From an uncultured Methylococcaceae bacterium (GTDB taxonomy: Bacteria; Pseudomonadota; Gammaproteobacteria; Methylococcales; Methylomonadaceae): a stretch of DNA of 34,169 nucleotides. The position numbers were made by a program, and so were the translations under genes. Location of the stretch: positions 1 to 34,169 of the forward strand of contig CAIZMK010000278.1 of assembly GCA_903934035.1 (NCBI GenBank), in the 5' to 3' direction. Each line of letters begins with the position of its first letter. The stretch's first letter is position 1. This document shows, one piece after another, positions 9,001 through 16,618 of the stretch. The notes beneath the pieces are model-generated. The model made no database searches and was not told where the DNA came from. It saw nothing but the letters and a program-made list of their open reading frames with translations.

Positions 9001-9806
9001 ACGGCGTTAACGATGCGCCTGCCTTAAAAATAGCCGATATCGGCATTGCTATGGGCTTATCAGGTAGCAATGTCGCTCAGGATGCAGCCACGATCATATT
9101 AACGGATGATAATTTCACAACTATCGTCTTGGCCGTTAAAGAAGGCCGAAATGTTTATAGTAATATCGTTAAGTTTGTTCGATTTCAACTTTCAACTAAT
9201 ATCGGAGCAATCCTCACAGTCGCTTTAGCACCTTTATTGGGACTGCCTATCCCCTTTACTGCAATACAACTACTTTGGATTAACATTATCATGGATGGTC
9301 CACCTGCCCTTTCTCTGGGCGTAGACCCCGCACAAAAAGAGAGCATGTTGGAAGCTCCCCGAAATCATAATGCACGCATACTTTCTTGGCCGCGCTTAAC
9401 TAATTTATTGAGCTATGGAATGGTCATGGCGATAGGAACTTTGGGCGTTTTAAACTATGGTTTACAAACGAGTGATCATCTTCATGCTACATCTCTCGCC
9501 TTTACTACCTTTGTATTGTTTCAAATCTTTAATGCTTTTAATGCACGATCTGAAAAAAGCAGCATCTTTAATCGAGACCTCTTTGCCAATAAAATACTCT
9601 GCTTATCAATTAGTTTAGTAGTCCTATTACAAATCGTGGTTATACATTGGCTGCCCGCACAAATACTGTTTCATACCACAGCACTGTCAATGAGCGATTG
9701 GTTAATGGCCTTTGCAGTTGCAGCATCTATTGTGTTTTTTGAGGAATTACGTAAATCAATAAAGCCTGCACGCTCAAAATTAAAATTAAACAACACTATA
9801 CTTTGA
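6078..9806 (+). CDS. Fusion of an AI-2E/PerM-type permease and a P-type cation ATPase
   Basis: One uninterrupted 1242-residue frame. Residues 1-355 form a complete AI-2E (PerM/YdiK) family membrane protein: paired N-terminal helices, an amphipathic loop, VFFCFRDG, and C-terminal helices with IDNVVRPLVISG and GLFLGPVILAV. From about residue 360 a full P2-type ATPase follows: cation-ATPase N-terminal domain, TGES (526-529), PEGLP in M4 (642-646), phosphorylation site DKTGTL (D685), nucleotide-binding KGAPE (806-810), hinge TGDGVND (973-979), and M6 WINIIMDGPP. M5 reads NIGAIL, lacking the Glu that forms SERCA site I, while the M4 Glu and M6 Asn/Asp are present. That predicts one Ca2+-like (or Mn2+) site, as in plasma-membrane Ca2+ pumps. 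AGG lies 5 bases before the first ATG. What the permease half carries is unknown. Confidence 0.85.
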   Translation: MMNNVLVKKIGNLIPYTLLTGLLLLSYKVLNELLIPLTWAIIIAYVMWPAYQRLRHQLNNRNTLSASVMTGLITIVISLSLYCLGSLLQNETKIAYQSLSINFTNNAYHLPKPISQIPWLGRQLQDLIDQLIDNQAEISDQLTNWVGQWLGEFTQLLGSIGRNIMKLGVILVTVFFCFRDGLNIIKQLQQGIISFLGSYQHVYLETAGATTRAVVYGLVLAALSQGLLAGIGYAVAGIKAPLLFGLITAFLAIIPMGATLIWLPLSIILIVSNQFWSGIGLLLWGFLAVSTIDNVVRPLVISGAGRVPFPIVLFGVLGGLSTFGAVGLFLGPVILAVLLSVWQTWLKLQQIELSEHEYSQPIWHTLSTERVIAELDSDYGLGLSTEEAQKRLNQSGANSLTEIAQRSALHLLLSQFKGVLILVLLAAAILATTIGDLKDGLVILVVVIINALLGFYQEFQAEKSLCALKKMLPLQAIVRRNGQAIELLAEQLVVGDIVILEAGRKIPADGRILFAQALEVDESSLTGESAPITKQDMILEPSLVLVERCNMLYMNNSVTHGHGEMIVTATGMNTEIGKLANLLTQSQEVATPLQLQLDNLGKRIAVCALAIIVLLFFSALMRGEALIINAINTIALAVAAIPEGLPAVVTVTLALGMHRMARQRAIVKRLASVETLGCTTVICSDKTGTLTVNQMTVRSFFYNNQHYNVSGKGYELIGKISPDCSVEHFSKLLIPLVLCNNSHIQNDQFIGDPMEAALLVLAAKGGIDQKQVTDQLPRLAEIPFDAKHKFMATFHQKNDEIKVFIKGAPEVILKLCQNSINVHQDVNKAFLAQNELIASAGYRVLGLAETTLPSATFKIDSDLFSYINNLNFIALIGLMDPPRTEVKAAIKQCQQAGIAVKMITGDQKTTAVAIAKELGLIGNVIEGDTLAGLADDALSACINSIDVFARIAPEQKVRIIKALKANHHIVAMTGDGVNDAPALKIADIGIAMGLSGSNVAQDAATIILTDDNFTTIVLAVKEGRNVYSNIVKFVRFQLSTNIGAILTVALAPLLGLPIPFTAIQLLWINIIMDGPPALSLGVDPAQKESMLEAPRNHNARILSWPRLTNLLSYGMVMAIGTLGVLNYGLQTSDHLHATSLAFTTFVLFQIFNAFNARSEKSSIFNRDLFANKILCLSISLVVLLQIVVIHWLPAQILFHTTALSMSDWLMAFAVAASIVFFEELRKSIKPARSKLKLNNTIL

Positions 9807-9812
9807 ATGGCT

Positions 9813-9887
9813 ACCAACTTAAGACGGTACAGTATAAGGTAAACCGGTCGTGGTGAGCCCAGTCGAACCATGAGCGGCTTAAGTTGA
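9813..9887. repeat. Inverted-repeat element after the fusion ATPase
   Basis: CAACTTAAG (9815-9823) is inverted as CTTAAGTTG (9878-9886). The interior carries CGTGGTGAGCCCAGTCGAACC, a common bacterial intergenic repeat motif. It begins 9 bases after the ATPase stop and may help end that transcript. A diverged relative is at 4329-4385. Confidence 0.5.
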
Positions 9888-9952
9888 TAACCCCTTAAAT
9901 GATGAAGCACATGCTTTCTTTCATAACCTTGCCTTGCCAATACATAAGCATA

Positions 9953-9983
9953 TTGCTAGTTTATTCAATGTTCAGGTTATAAT
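9953..9983 (+). promoter_or_regulatory. Probable sigma-70 promoter for the miaB operon
   Basis: A perfect TATAAT (9978-9983) lies about 112 bases before the miaB ATG. A weak -35 is possible (TTGCTA at 9953-9958, 19-bp spacer, or GCTAGT at 17 bp). The -10 is convincing and the -35 is not. Confidence 0.4.
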
Positions 9984-10095
9984 GCACGCCATAAATTAAG
10001 CATAACTGTTATTTAAGATCACTATGTTTTGTTTCACAGCAAGTCTACATAGACTTAATAAACCAGTTAATTAAAATGAGTACCCCAAAAAAGTT

Positions 10096-11451
10096 ATGAC
10101 ACAAAAACTTTATATTCAAACCAATGGTTGTCAGATGAATGAATACGACTCTGATAAAATGCGCGATGTACTTCAAGCTTCGCATGGTTTCGAATTAATC
10201 GATGACCCAAAATTAGCCGATGTTTTATTACTTAACACCTGCTCCATACGCGAAAAAGCTCAAGAAAAAGTATTCTCAGCGCTGGGTAAATGGCGAAAAA
10301 TCAAAGACAAACGCCCTGACGTTATTATCGGTGTAGGCGGCTGCGTGGCTAGTCAAGAAGGCGCTGCCATTCAAAAACGCGCACCGTTTGTTGATATGGT
10401 ATTTGGCCCGCAAACTTTGCATCGTTTACCACAATTACTCGATGAAGTTCGCAAGCAACATAAACCTGTAGTTGACATCTCCTTCCCTGAAATTGAAAAG
10501 TTTGACTCTTTGCCCGAACCTCGAGCAGAAGGCCCTAAAGCTTTTGTTTCAATCATGGAGGGCTGTAGCAAATATTGTACTTTCTGCGTTGTGCCTTATA
10601 CGCGAGGTGAAGAAATTAGCCGTCCGCTTAATGATGTGGTTGCCGAAATCACTATCTTGGCTAAGCAAGGTGTGCGAGAAATCAATTTATTAGGTCAAAA
10701 TGTTAATGCCTATCGCGGCTTGATGGATGATGGCGACATCGCTGATTTTTCTTTGTTACTGCATTATGTTGCCGCCATTGAAGGCATTGATAGATTGCGT
10801 TTCACGACCTCTCATCCGATGGAATTCACTGACAGCCTAATTGAAGCCTTTGCTGAAATTCCTCAATTGGTTGATCATTTGCATTTACCCGTACAAAGCG
10901 GCAGTGATCATATTTTAAAAATGATGAAGCGCGGACATACCCGCGAAGATTATCGAGAAATTATTCGTAAACTACGCTTAGTCCGCCCTAACATTTGTTT
11001 GTCATCAGACTTTATTATCGGTTTTCCAGGTGAAACTGACGAGGAGTTTGAAGAAACTTTAGCGTTTGCAACCGAAATCGGTTTTGATTTATCATTCAGC
11101 TTTGTCTATAGCGCAAGACCTGGAACACCTGCCGCTGATTTACCAGACAATGTTCCTGCTGAAGTTAAAAAACAGCGCTTAGAGCGTTTTCAACAACGCA
11201 TTAACGAAATGGCCAACGCAATTTCTGAGAACATGATAGGCACGGTACAAACAGTTTTAGTTGAAGGTCAATCCAAAAAGAATACGCTGCAAATGCAAGG
11301 TAGAACTGAAAATAACCGTGTGGTTAACTTTATTGGTCATCCACGCTTAGCGGGTCAGTTTGTTGATGTTTATATTAACGAATCGCTACCCAATTCCTTA
11401 CGTGGTCGTATGGTCGAAGACACTGTCGCTAAAATTAGTATTCCAAACTGA
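10096..11451 (+). CDS. miaB: tRNA-2-methylthio-N6-dimethylallyladenosine synthase
   Basis: MiaB adds a methylthio group to i6A37 of tRNAs reading UNN codons. The 451-residue protein has all expected parts. The N-terminal MTTase domain has cluster cysteines C12 ([11 protein letters not shown]), C49 (NTCSIR) and C83 (GGCVA). The radical-SAM domain has C157-x3-C161-x2-C164 (CSKYCTFC). A C-terminal TRAM domain includes [10 protein letters not shown] and [11 protein letters not shown]. It is the first gene of a compact operon with phoH starting 2 nt after its stop. An overlapping 7-codon frame (ATG at 10076, MSTPKKL, stop at 10097-10099) runs into its start codon in ATGA fashion and could couple initiation. 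Identification is secure. Confidence 0.97.
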   Translation: MTQKLYIQTNGCQMNEYDSDKMRDVLQASHGFELIDDPKLADVLLLNTCSIREKAQEKVFSALGKWRKIKDKRPDVIIGVGGCVASQEGAAIQKRAPFVDMVFGPQTLHRLPQLLDEVRKQHKPVVDISFPEIEKFDSLPEPRAEGPKAFVSIMEGCSKYCTFCVVPYTRGEEISRPLNDVVAEITILAKQGVREINLLGQNVNAYRGLMDDGDIADFSLLLHYVAAIEGIDRLRFTTSHPMEFTDSLIEAFAEIPQLVDHLHLPVQSGSDHILKMMKRGHTREDYREIIRKLRLVRPNICLSSDFIIGFPGETDEEFEETLAFATEIGFDLSFSFVYSARPGTPAADLPDNVPAEVKKQRLERFQQRINEMANAISENMIGTVQTVLVEGQSKKNTLQMQGRTENNRVVNFIGHPRLAGQFVDVYINESLPNSLRGRMVEDTVAKISIPN

Positions 11452-11453
11452 CC

Positions 11454-12443
11454 ATGTCCTTAATTTCACAAGATCTTATTCTTCTTCCCGTTGATAACGA
11501 CAGGCTGTCAAACTTTTGTGGGCAACTTGACAGCCATTTACGGCAAATTGAAACAAGATTACAGGTTGAGATTGCTAATCGAGGCAATCAATTCAAAGTG
11601 ACTGGCAGTGAAAGCTCGGTACAATCCGCATGTTTACTAATGCAGAATTTATTTGCTAATACTGAAAGCGAACAGCTAAGTGCCGAATTGATACACTTAG
11701 CCATGCAGGAATCATCGATCGCTGATTTATTAACAAACTCAACAACAGTCAATGAAGTTACGGAACAAGCTCAAGTAACCATCAAAACTAAATTTGGCCT
11801 CATTAAAGGTAGAGGCGTTAATCAACAAGACTATTTAAAGAAAATTCTCAGTCATGACATTAACTTTGGTGTTGGACCAGCAGGAACGGGTAAAACCTAT
11901 TTAGCGGTTGCATGTGCTATTGAAGCCTTACAAAACGAACAAGTCAGAAAAATCATACTCGTGCGACCTGCTGTAGAGGCCGGTGAAAAGCTAGGTTTTT
12001 TACCCGGCGATATGGCGCAAAAAGTCGACCCTTATTTACGACCACTCTACGATGCCTTATACGAAATGCTAGGCTTTGAACGCGTCGAAAAAATGATGGA
12101 AAAAGGCATCATTGAAGTCGCTCCCCTCGCATTTATGCGAGGCCGAACCTTAAGTGACGCGTTCATTATTTTAGATGAAGCACAAAACACCACCACCGAA
12201 CAAATTAAAATGTTTCTAACTCGAGTAGGCTTTGGCTCTACCGCTGTTGTGACTGGCGATATAACTCAAATCGACTTGCCTTCAGAAAAAATGTCCGGCT
12301 TAAGACATGTGCTAAGCGTTTTAAAAGACGTCGAAGGTATTAGCTATACTTTTTTTAACACTAAAGATGTAGTCAGACATCCTTTAGTTCAGCGCATAGT
12401 CACTGCCTATGAAAACTATGAGCAACAGCAAAATAAATCATGA
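11454..12443 (+). CDS. ybeZ: PhoH-like ATPase (YbeZ)
   Basis: A 329-residue cytoplasmic P-loop protein of the PhoH/YbeZ family. Walker A is GPAGTGKT (141-148) and Walker B is ILDEAQN (D241, E242). An N-terminal KH-like region precedes the ATPase core, and [13 protein letters not shown] marks the start of the PhoH domain. YbeZ is a putative RNA helicase-like partner of the YbeY endoribonuclease in ribosome quality control and 16S rRNA maturation. Here ybeY follows with a 4-nt overlap (ATGA), fitting stoichiometric co-production. No separate promoter is apparent. It is within the normal length range and nothing is missing. Confidence 0.95.
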   Translation: MSLISQDLILLPVDNDRLSNFCGQLDSHLRQIETRLQVEIANRGNQFKVTGSESSVQSACLLMQNLFANTESEQLSAELIHLAMQESSIADLLTNSTTVNEVTEQAQVTIKTKFGLIKGRGVNQQDYLKKILSHDINFGVGPAGTGKTYLAVACAIEALQNEQVRKIILVRPAVEAGEKLGFLPGDMAQKVDPYLRPLYDALYEMLGFERVEKMMEKGIIEVAPLAFMRGRTLSDAFIILDEAQNTTTEQIKMFLTRVGFGSTAVVTGDITQIDLPSEKMSGLRHVLSVLKDVEGISYTFFNTKDVVRHPLVQRIVTAYENYEQQQNKS

Positions 12444-12901
12444 ATTACATTGAGATTCAAAATATTTATCAGGCTAGCAATATCCCTGATGAACAACCAA
12501 TACAACACTGGATTGATGCAGCACTTAAAGATCATCCTACCGATACTGAAATAGTCATACGAATAGTTGATGAGCAAGAAAGCACTGAACTCAATGAGCA
12601 ATATCGCCATAAAAAAGGCCCCACTAATATACTCAGTTTTCCCGTTGAAATACCCGAAGGTATTGAATTGGACTTACTAGGTGACTTAGTGATTTGCGCA
12701 CCTATTTTAGAAAAAGAAGCCCTGGAGCAACAAAAAGTCTTGGTTGATCATTGGGCGCATATTATCATCCACGGTGTTTTACATTTATTAGGCTATGATC
12801 ATATTGAAGAAGACGAAGCCGAGTTGATGGAAAATAAAGAAATAAGTATTTTAGAATCCTTATCAATAACCAACCCTTACCAACAGGATAATAACGCATG
12901 A
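12440..12901 (+). CDS. ybeY: Endoribonuclease YbeY (16S rRNA maturation)
   Basis: This 153-residue zinc-dependent endoribonuclease acts in 16S rRNA 3'-end maturation and 70S quality control. The diagnostic metal motif [11 protein letters not shown] (H-x3-H-x5-H) is intact near the C-terminal third. The family motif [11 protein letters not shown] and the acidic LLGDLVIC precede it. The start overlaps phoH by 4 nt, and its own stop overlaps the corC-like start by 4 nt, so translation is probably coupled across the three genes. Confidence 0.96.
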   Translation: MNYIEIQNIYQASNIPDEQPIQHWIDAALKDHPTDTEIVIRIVDEQESTELNEQYRHKKGPTNILSFPVEIPEGIELDLLGDLVICAPILEKEALEQQKVLVDHWAHIIIHGVLHLLGYDHIEEDEAELMENKEISILESLSITNPYQQDNNA

Positions 12902-13740
12902 GCGACGATCAACCTCCGAGTAGTAGCGCCCCCCGAAAACGCTGGGTAGAAAAAATTAGCCATCTATTTTCTGGGGAGCCACATGATTTGGATGATCTTC
13001 TAGGTATATTACGAGAAGCTCGCGAAAACAAACTGTTAGATACTGATGCCTTATCTATGATGGAAGGCGTTTTACAAGTATCACAAATGCGCGTAAGAGA
13101 TATTATGATCCCTCGCGTACAAATGGTCGTACTGCCACAAGAAGCAGAATTAGAGACTATATTCCCTTTAGTGATTGAATTTTGTCATTCTCGCTATCCT
13201 GTTATTGACGGCGATCGCAGTAAAGTCGTTGGCGTTTTACTTGCTAAAGATTTACTGGCTCATGTCTTGCAAAATAAAACCATGACCGTTAAAGAACTCA
13301 TGCGCCCCGTCTGTTTCGTGCCAGAAAGTAAACGCTTAAACGTCTTGCTACAAGAACTACGTACTAAAGGCAATCACATGGCCATCGTTGTTGATGAATA
13401 TGGACAAGCTGCCGGCCTAGTCACCATTGAAGATGTGTTAGAAGAAATCGTCGGTGAAATCGAAGACGAACACGATGATCATGACGACGAGGGTTATGTT
13501 TTTCAACGTAACGCCAATGAATTTGTCATTAAAGCTTTAATGCCCATCGATGAGTTTGATGAACATTTTGCTACCCAATTAGCGACTGATGAATACGATA
13601 CTATTGGTGGCTTTTTGGTAAATCAACTCGAACACATGCCAACAAAAGGTGAAAGTCTAGTCGTTGACAAATTACGCTTTGAAGTCATACGTGCCGATAA
13701 TCGACGCGTACATTTATTAAAACTTAAAATAGCGTCCTAA
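12898..13740 (+). CDS. corC: CBS-domain CorC/YbeX family protein
   Basis: A 280-residue soluble CorC/YbeX protein. An N-terminal helical region contains [17 protein letters not shown]. Two CBS domains (about 70-185) follow, including [33 protein letters not shown] at the second. A C-terminal CorC_HlyC domain (about 200-280) ends with [16 protein letters not shown]. The family is linked to Mg2+/Co2+ efflux and, in YbeX, to ribosome maturation; the exact role is unsettled. It is the last member of the miaB-phoH-ybeY-corC block. In Escherichia coli lnt follows next; here galE follows 12 nt later, so the envelope gene is absent from this position. Confidence 0.92.
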   Translation: MSDDQPPSSSAPRKRWVEKISHLFSGEPHDLDDLLGILREARENKLLDTDALSMMEGVLQVSQMRVRDIMIPRVQMVVLPQEAELETIFPLVIEFCHSRYPVIDGDRSKVVGVLLAKDLLAHVLQNKTMTVKELMRPVCFVPESKRLNVLLQELRTKGNHMAIVVDEYGQAAGLVTIEDVLEEIVGEIEDEHDDHDDEGYVFQRNANEFVIKALMPIDEFDEHFATQLATDEYDTIGGFLVNQLEHMPTKGESLVVDKLRFEVIRADNRRVHLLKLKIAS

Positions 13741-13752
13741 GGAGTCTAGCTC

Positions 13753-14802
13753 ATGAACAATCAGACTGTTTTAATAACCGGTGGCGCAGGCTATATAGGC
13801 AGTCATGCTTGCCTTGAATTATTACAAGCAGGCTTTAAGGTCGTTGTGGTTGATAATTTAGCAAATAGTAAAGTAGAGTCTTTAACACGCGTACAACAGA
13901 TTGCTGGTAAAACACTGAATTTTTATCAAGCAGACATCCGAGATAAACAAGCGCTCAAAGATATTTTTGCAAAAGAAGCACCCGATACTGTTATACATTT
14001 TGCAGGTTTAAAAGCCGTTGGTGAGTCTTGCGCACTCCCGCACTTGTATTATGAAAACAATGTTTACGGGACTTTAGTATTGACTGAGGTAATGAGTGAG
14101 GCTAATGTCAAACAATTGGTTTTTAGTTCATCGGCTACGGTTTATGGCGAATCGGATAGCCCTCAATATTCAGAGCATTTTCCTTTAGGTGCCATCAATC
14201 CTTATGGTCGCTCTAAAGCGATGATAGAAGATATATTGCGAGACTTATCAGCGGCGGATAAGCTTAATAAAACAGAGAAACCTTGGAAAATTGCCTTATT
14301 ACGCTACTTTAATCCGATAGGCGCTCATGATAGCGGAATGATCGGTGAAGACCCTAACGGCATTCCTAATAACTTGATGCCCTATGTTGCCCAGGTTGCT
14401 ATTGGTAAACTGCCTCAATTATCGGTGTTTGGCAACGATTATCCAACTCCCGATGGTACAGGCATTAGAGACTATATTCATGTGGTTGATTTAGTCCAAG
14501 GACATATTAAAGCCATAACTGCGCTCAACAGTGAACATTTTGCAGAGGGTGCTTGCAAAGCTTATAACTTAGGAGCAGGCAAAGGCTATAGTGTTTTAGA
14601 AATCATCGAGGCTTTTGAGCGTGTTACTGGTAAAAATATACCTTATCAAATGTCTCCACGTAGAGCAGGCGATCTAGCAGAATGTTTTGCGAATCCAGCG
14701 CTAGCCTTAGAAGAACTTAACTGGAAAGTAGAAAAAGATTTAGATGATATGGTAAACGATACTTGGAACTGGCAAACTAAAAATCCACAGGGTTATCAGT
14801 AA
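13753..14802 (+). CDS. galE: UDP-glucose 4-epimerase
   Basis: A 349-residue extended short-chain dehydrogenase. It interconverts UDP-glucose and UDP-galactose for surface polysaccharide or LPS. The NAD-binding glycine motif GGAGYIGSH is at residues 8-16. The catalytic Tyr-x3-Lys is YGRSK (Y151, K155), with SSSATVYGE just before it. Other GalE hallmarks are LRYFNPIGAH, NNLMPYVAQVA and GTGIRDYIHVVDL. AAGGAG ends about 9 bases before the ATG. The 12-nt gap to corC suggests read-through from the miaB operon. A REP-like unit follows the stop. Confidence 0.96.
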   Translation: MNNQTVLITGGAGYIGSHACLELLQAGFKVVVVDNLANSKVESLTRVQQIAGKTLNFYQADIRDKQALKDIFAKEAPDTVIHFAGLKAVGESCALPHLYYENNVYGTLVLTEVMSEANVKQLVFSSSATVYGESDSPQYSEHFPLGAINPYGRSKAMIEDILRDLSAADKLNKTEKPWKIALLRYFNPIGAHDSGMIGEDPNGIPNNLMPYVAQVAIGKLPQLSVFGNDYPTPDGTGIRDYIHVVDLVQGHIKAITALNSEHFAEGACKAYNLGAGKGYSVLEIIEAFERVTGKNIPYQMSPRRAGDLAECFANPALALEELNWKVEKDLDDMVNDTWNWQTKNPQGYQ

Positions 14803-14840
14803 GCTAATACTGGAACGATGCAAGTGTAATCATTATAATT

Positions 14841-14953
14841 GTAGGCCAGTGAAGGCTTTTCGAGCGTAAGCGAGGAAAGTGTTTCCGGCATAGGCAACCA
14901 CGAGTGCCGGAAACGCCACCTGCGCTTCGTTTAGGTGGTCTTATTCCGGCCTA
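14841..14953. repeat. REP-like repeat, double copy
   Basis: GTAGGCCAGTGAAGGCTTTTCGAGCG ... GTTTCCGGCA is followed by an inverted TGCCGGAAACGCC ... TTATTCCGGCCTAC, making a BIME-like pair. It fills the gap between galE and the convergent lipoprotein gene and may act as a transcript end for both. Confidence 0.65.
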
Positions 14954-14981
14954 CGACTACATTGATACTAGCCAACCCCTT

Positions 14982-15329
14982 TCAAAAGTCAGCACACTCT
15001 CCACTATAACTGTCTTTATTCCAATTCCAATAAATCAATCTTAACCACCAAGCCATTTTTTTAGATTCACATAATTCTCTTAAGGCATTTCGTTCTGCTC
15101 TCTTCTTTTTGATCTCACATTTTTTAAGACAAAACTTTTTCTTTATTCCACCACTTTTAGAACACTGAACTTCGCAAGATTCCAGCGGCACTTTTTTTTC
15201 TATTTGATTAGGTACAGAGGGTAGAGACGCTGATTGTTCAAGCACGGGATCTTTATGAAAAAAATAAGAACATCCATTTAATAAAAATAATGTCATTAAA
15301 AAAGATATGATTACTAACCTCCTACTCAT
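14982..15329 (-). CDS. Small lipoprotein with twin CX3C motif, unknown function
   Basis: A 115-residue protein starting with a lipoprotein signal: SRR, a hydrophobic stretch, then LLNGC with Cys20 as the lipidation site. The mature part is short and basic. It contains CEVQC and CLKKC, that is C52-x3-C56 and C67-x3-C71 with ten residues between, plus C87 and C111. Twin CX3C spacing usually means an antiparallel helical hairpin held by two disulfides, so a small oxidised periplasmic protein is plausible. I do not recognise a family. It stands alone, convergent to galE, with no partner gene in the same direction nearby. Confidence 0.6.
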   Translation of the reverse strand: MSRRLVIISFLMTLFLLNGCSYFFHKDPVLEQSASLPSVPNQIEKKVPLESCEVQCSKSGGIKKKFCLKKCEIKKKRAERNALRELCESKKMAWWLRLIYWNWNKDSYSGECADF

Positions 15330-15641
15330 ACTCTAAACAACCTTAGCTATAATCTAAAAAATTATGGACGAGCAAGTATATAATGTAAAAAAAAATGTGC
15401 AAACAAAGTACAAATATCTAAAGTGATTGCAGCATATTATTTCAATGTAAGAAACTATAAGACAATTAATCTAGCCATACACACACTGATTCCGCTTTGG
15501 TTTCTAATTGCTAAACAAAACATTAATCTTAGTTTTTTATATTTTGTAAATTAGAACATATTTATTATAATAAATAAGCTTATTAGTCACTTCTACTTTG
15601 AATGGCATTAATTTGACGTTATTATTTAATAGGTAAATTAA

Positions 15642-15821
15642 TTGGAATATTGTGATTACTGTGGTTTAGAAGTAAAAATTGCTGGATTTAAAATAGATGA
15701 TAGGGACATAAAAAAGAATTTTTGCTGTGAAGGTTGTAAGTCTATTTACAAGTTATTTGGGGATGCTCATTTACTAAAAACCAAAGAACATGACCCTATC
15801 GACAATTCAATGAAACGTTAA
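15642..15821 (+). CDS. 59-residue metal-binding protein (PF12156-like), TTG start, not in the ORF track
   Basis: The reading frame gives a 59-residue product with YCDYCGLEV near the N-terminus and FCCEGCKSIYKL in the middle. This CxxC ... CCxxCxxIY layout matches the small metal-binding domain found at the N-terminus of CcoI/FixI-type copper P-ATPases. Here it is free-standing. An in-frame TAA directly precedes the TTG, so TTG is the only plausible start; AGG lies 8 bases upstream. It is just under the ORF-track length limit, which explains why it is absent there. The flanks are AT-rich and gene-poor. A role as copper carrier or sensor is inferred from the motif only. A remnant of a lost ATPase is the alternative, but the neat ends argue for a real small gene. 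Confidence 0.65.
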   Translation: MEYCDYCGLEVKIAGFKIDDRDIKKNFCCEGCKSIYKLFGDAHLLKTKEHDPIDNSMKR

Positions 15822-16025
15822 TCATTGTCGAATTAGGTCAAATCGGCGCGCTGTGATTCGTGCCAAAAGCAAACGCATCTATCGAAATCATTTCGACTCT
15901 ATAATGATGCTACCTATCGTTTGATAAACTCTCACTGAATTAATCCATCAACCATACCCAGCGCTTGATACTCGCCTAGTAATCTAACACAAATAAGTTC
16001 GCATTATCGGTAACTACACACCACA

Positions 16026-16070
16026 GGAACAGGTCGCGACCTATCTCTAAATTACGATCGACATCTACTT
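16026..16070. repeat. Repeat AAGTAGATGTCGATCGTAAT family, copy 2 (inverted)
   Basis: Read on the minus strand this matches the unit at 5844-5887, including a palindrome around AGGTCGCGACCT. The 15822-16618 gap holds this unit, a MITE-1 core, a palindromic operator-like site and a sigma-54 promoter. No other gene was found there. Confidence 0.55.
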
Positions 16071-16117
16071 GTACGAATCATGCCCACGAGAAGCGTGTGC
16101 AAATGCTAACTATCATC

Positions 16118-16226
16118 GTAGGGGCGTATGCAATACGCCCATTTATCGAAACTTCAATGTTATAGGTTTAGTTTTTAAGGGCGTATGCAATACGCCCCTA
16201 CAATCTTCACCACAATGTTATAGTTC
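16118..16226. mobile_element. MITE-1 core, truncated copy
   Basis: GTAGGGGCGTATGCAATACGCCC (16118-16140) and its inverse GGGCGTATGCAATACGCCCCTAC (16179-16201) flank a 38-base spacer. ATCTTCACCACAATGTTAT then follows, as in the full copies at 19295 and 30745. The ATAGGTATCTACACA terminal repeats are missing, so this is a truncated relative. Confidence 0.6.
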
Positions 16227-16362
16227 ATCCATAGAATAGATAATAGTGTGATCTTAATACAGGAGTTTGGATAATAACAAAAGCAACAAACTAAACTTCC
16301 AATCAAAACCATCTCACTTCAACTTAGCCACCTTTAATTAAACTGTGTTATTTAACGCACTA

Positions 16363-16382
16363 AGTGTGGCATATGCCTCACT
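16363..16382. promoter_or_regulatory. Palindromic operator-like site upstream of the TonB receptor
   Basis: AGTGTGGCATATGCCTCACT is a 20-bp palindrome with one mismatched pair. It fits TGT-N10-ACA at five of six defining bases and sits about 72 bp before the sigma-54 -24 element. A T-run follows (CTTTTTTTCT), so a weak terminator is an alternative reading. Related sites occur at 22229 and 27394. Confidence 0.45.
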
Positions 16383-16441
16383 TTTTTTCTCACCTAGCTC
16401 ATGAAAGCTCTAAAGACCCTATTATTCATAGAATGATAAGA

Positions 16442-16458
16442 TTGGCACGATTATCGCA
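16442..16458 (+). promoter_or_regulatory. Sigma-54 (RpoN) promoter for the TonB receptor
   Basis: TTGGCACGATTATCGCA matches the sigma-54 consensus TTGGCACG-N4-TTGCA except for one base. The invariant GG (16444-16445) and GC (16456-16457) have the exact N10 spacing. It lies about 160 bases before the receptor ATG, leaving a long 5' leader. Sigma-54 promoters need an NtrC-type activator bound upstream. Confidence 0.65.
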
Positions 16459-16618
16459 TATATAGAACACAGATATCATTGGCACAACAACACAAACCTG
16501 CCATAAAGATATCCCATAGCTATTAATGCTTTATCTTGAAGGCATTAATAATGAGAACTAGCAACACGATAATCGTAAGGCTAACTCATTCATAAATAAC
16601 AAGACCCTAAGAGACACT

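Noticed and set aside
16363-16390. Palindrome plus T-run read as an intrinsic terminator
   Set aside because: The nearest upstream plus-strand gene ends about 540 bases earlier, and the same palindrome occurs elsewhere without a T-run; an operator-like role fits better, but this is not excluded.
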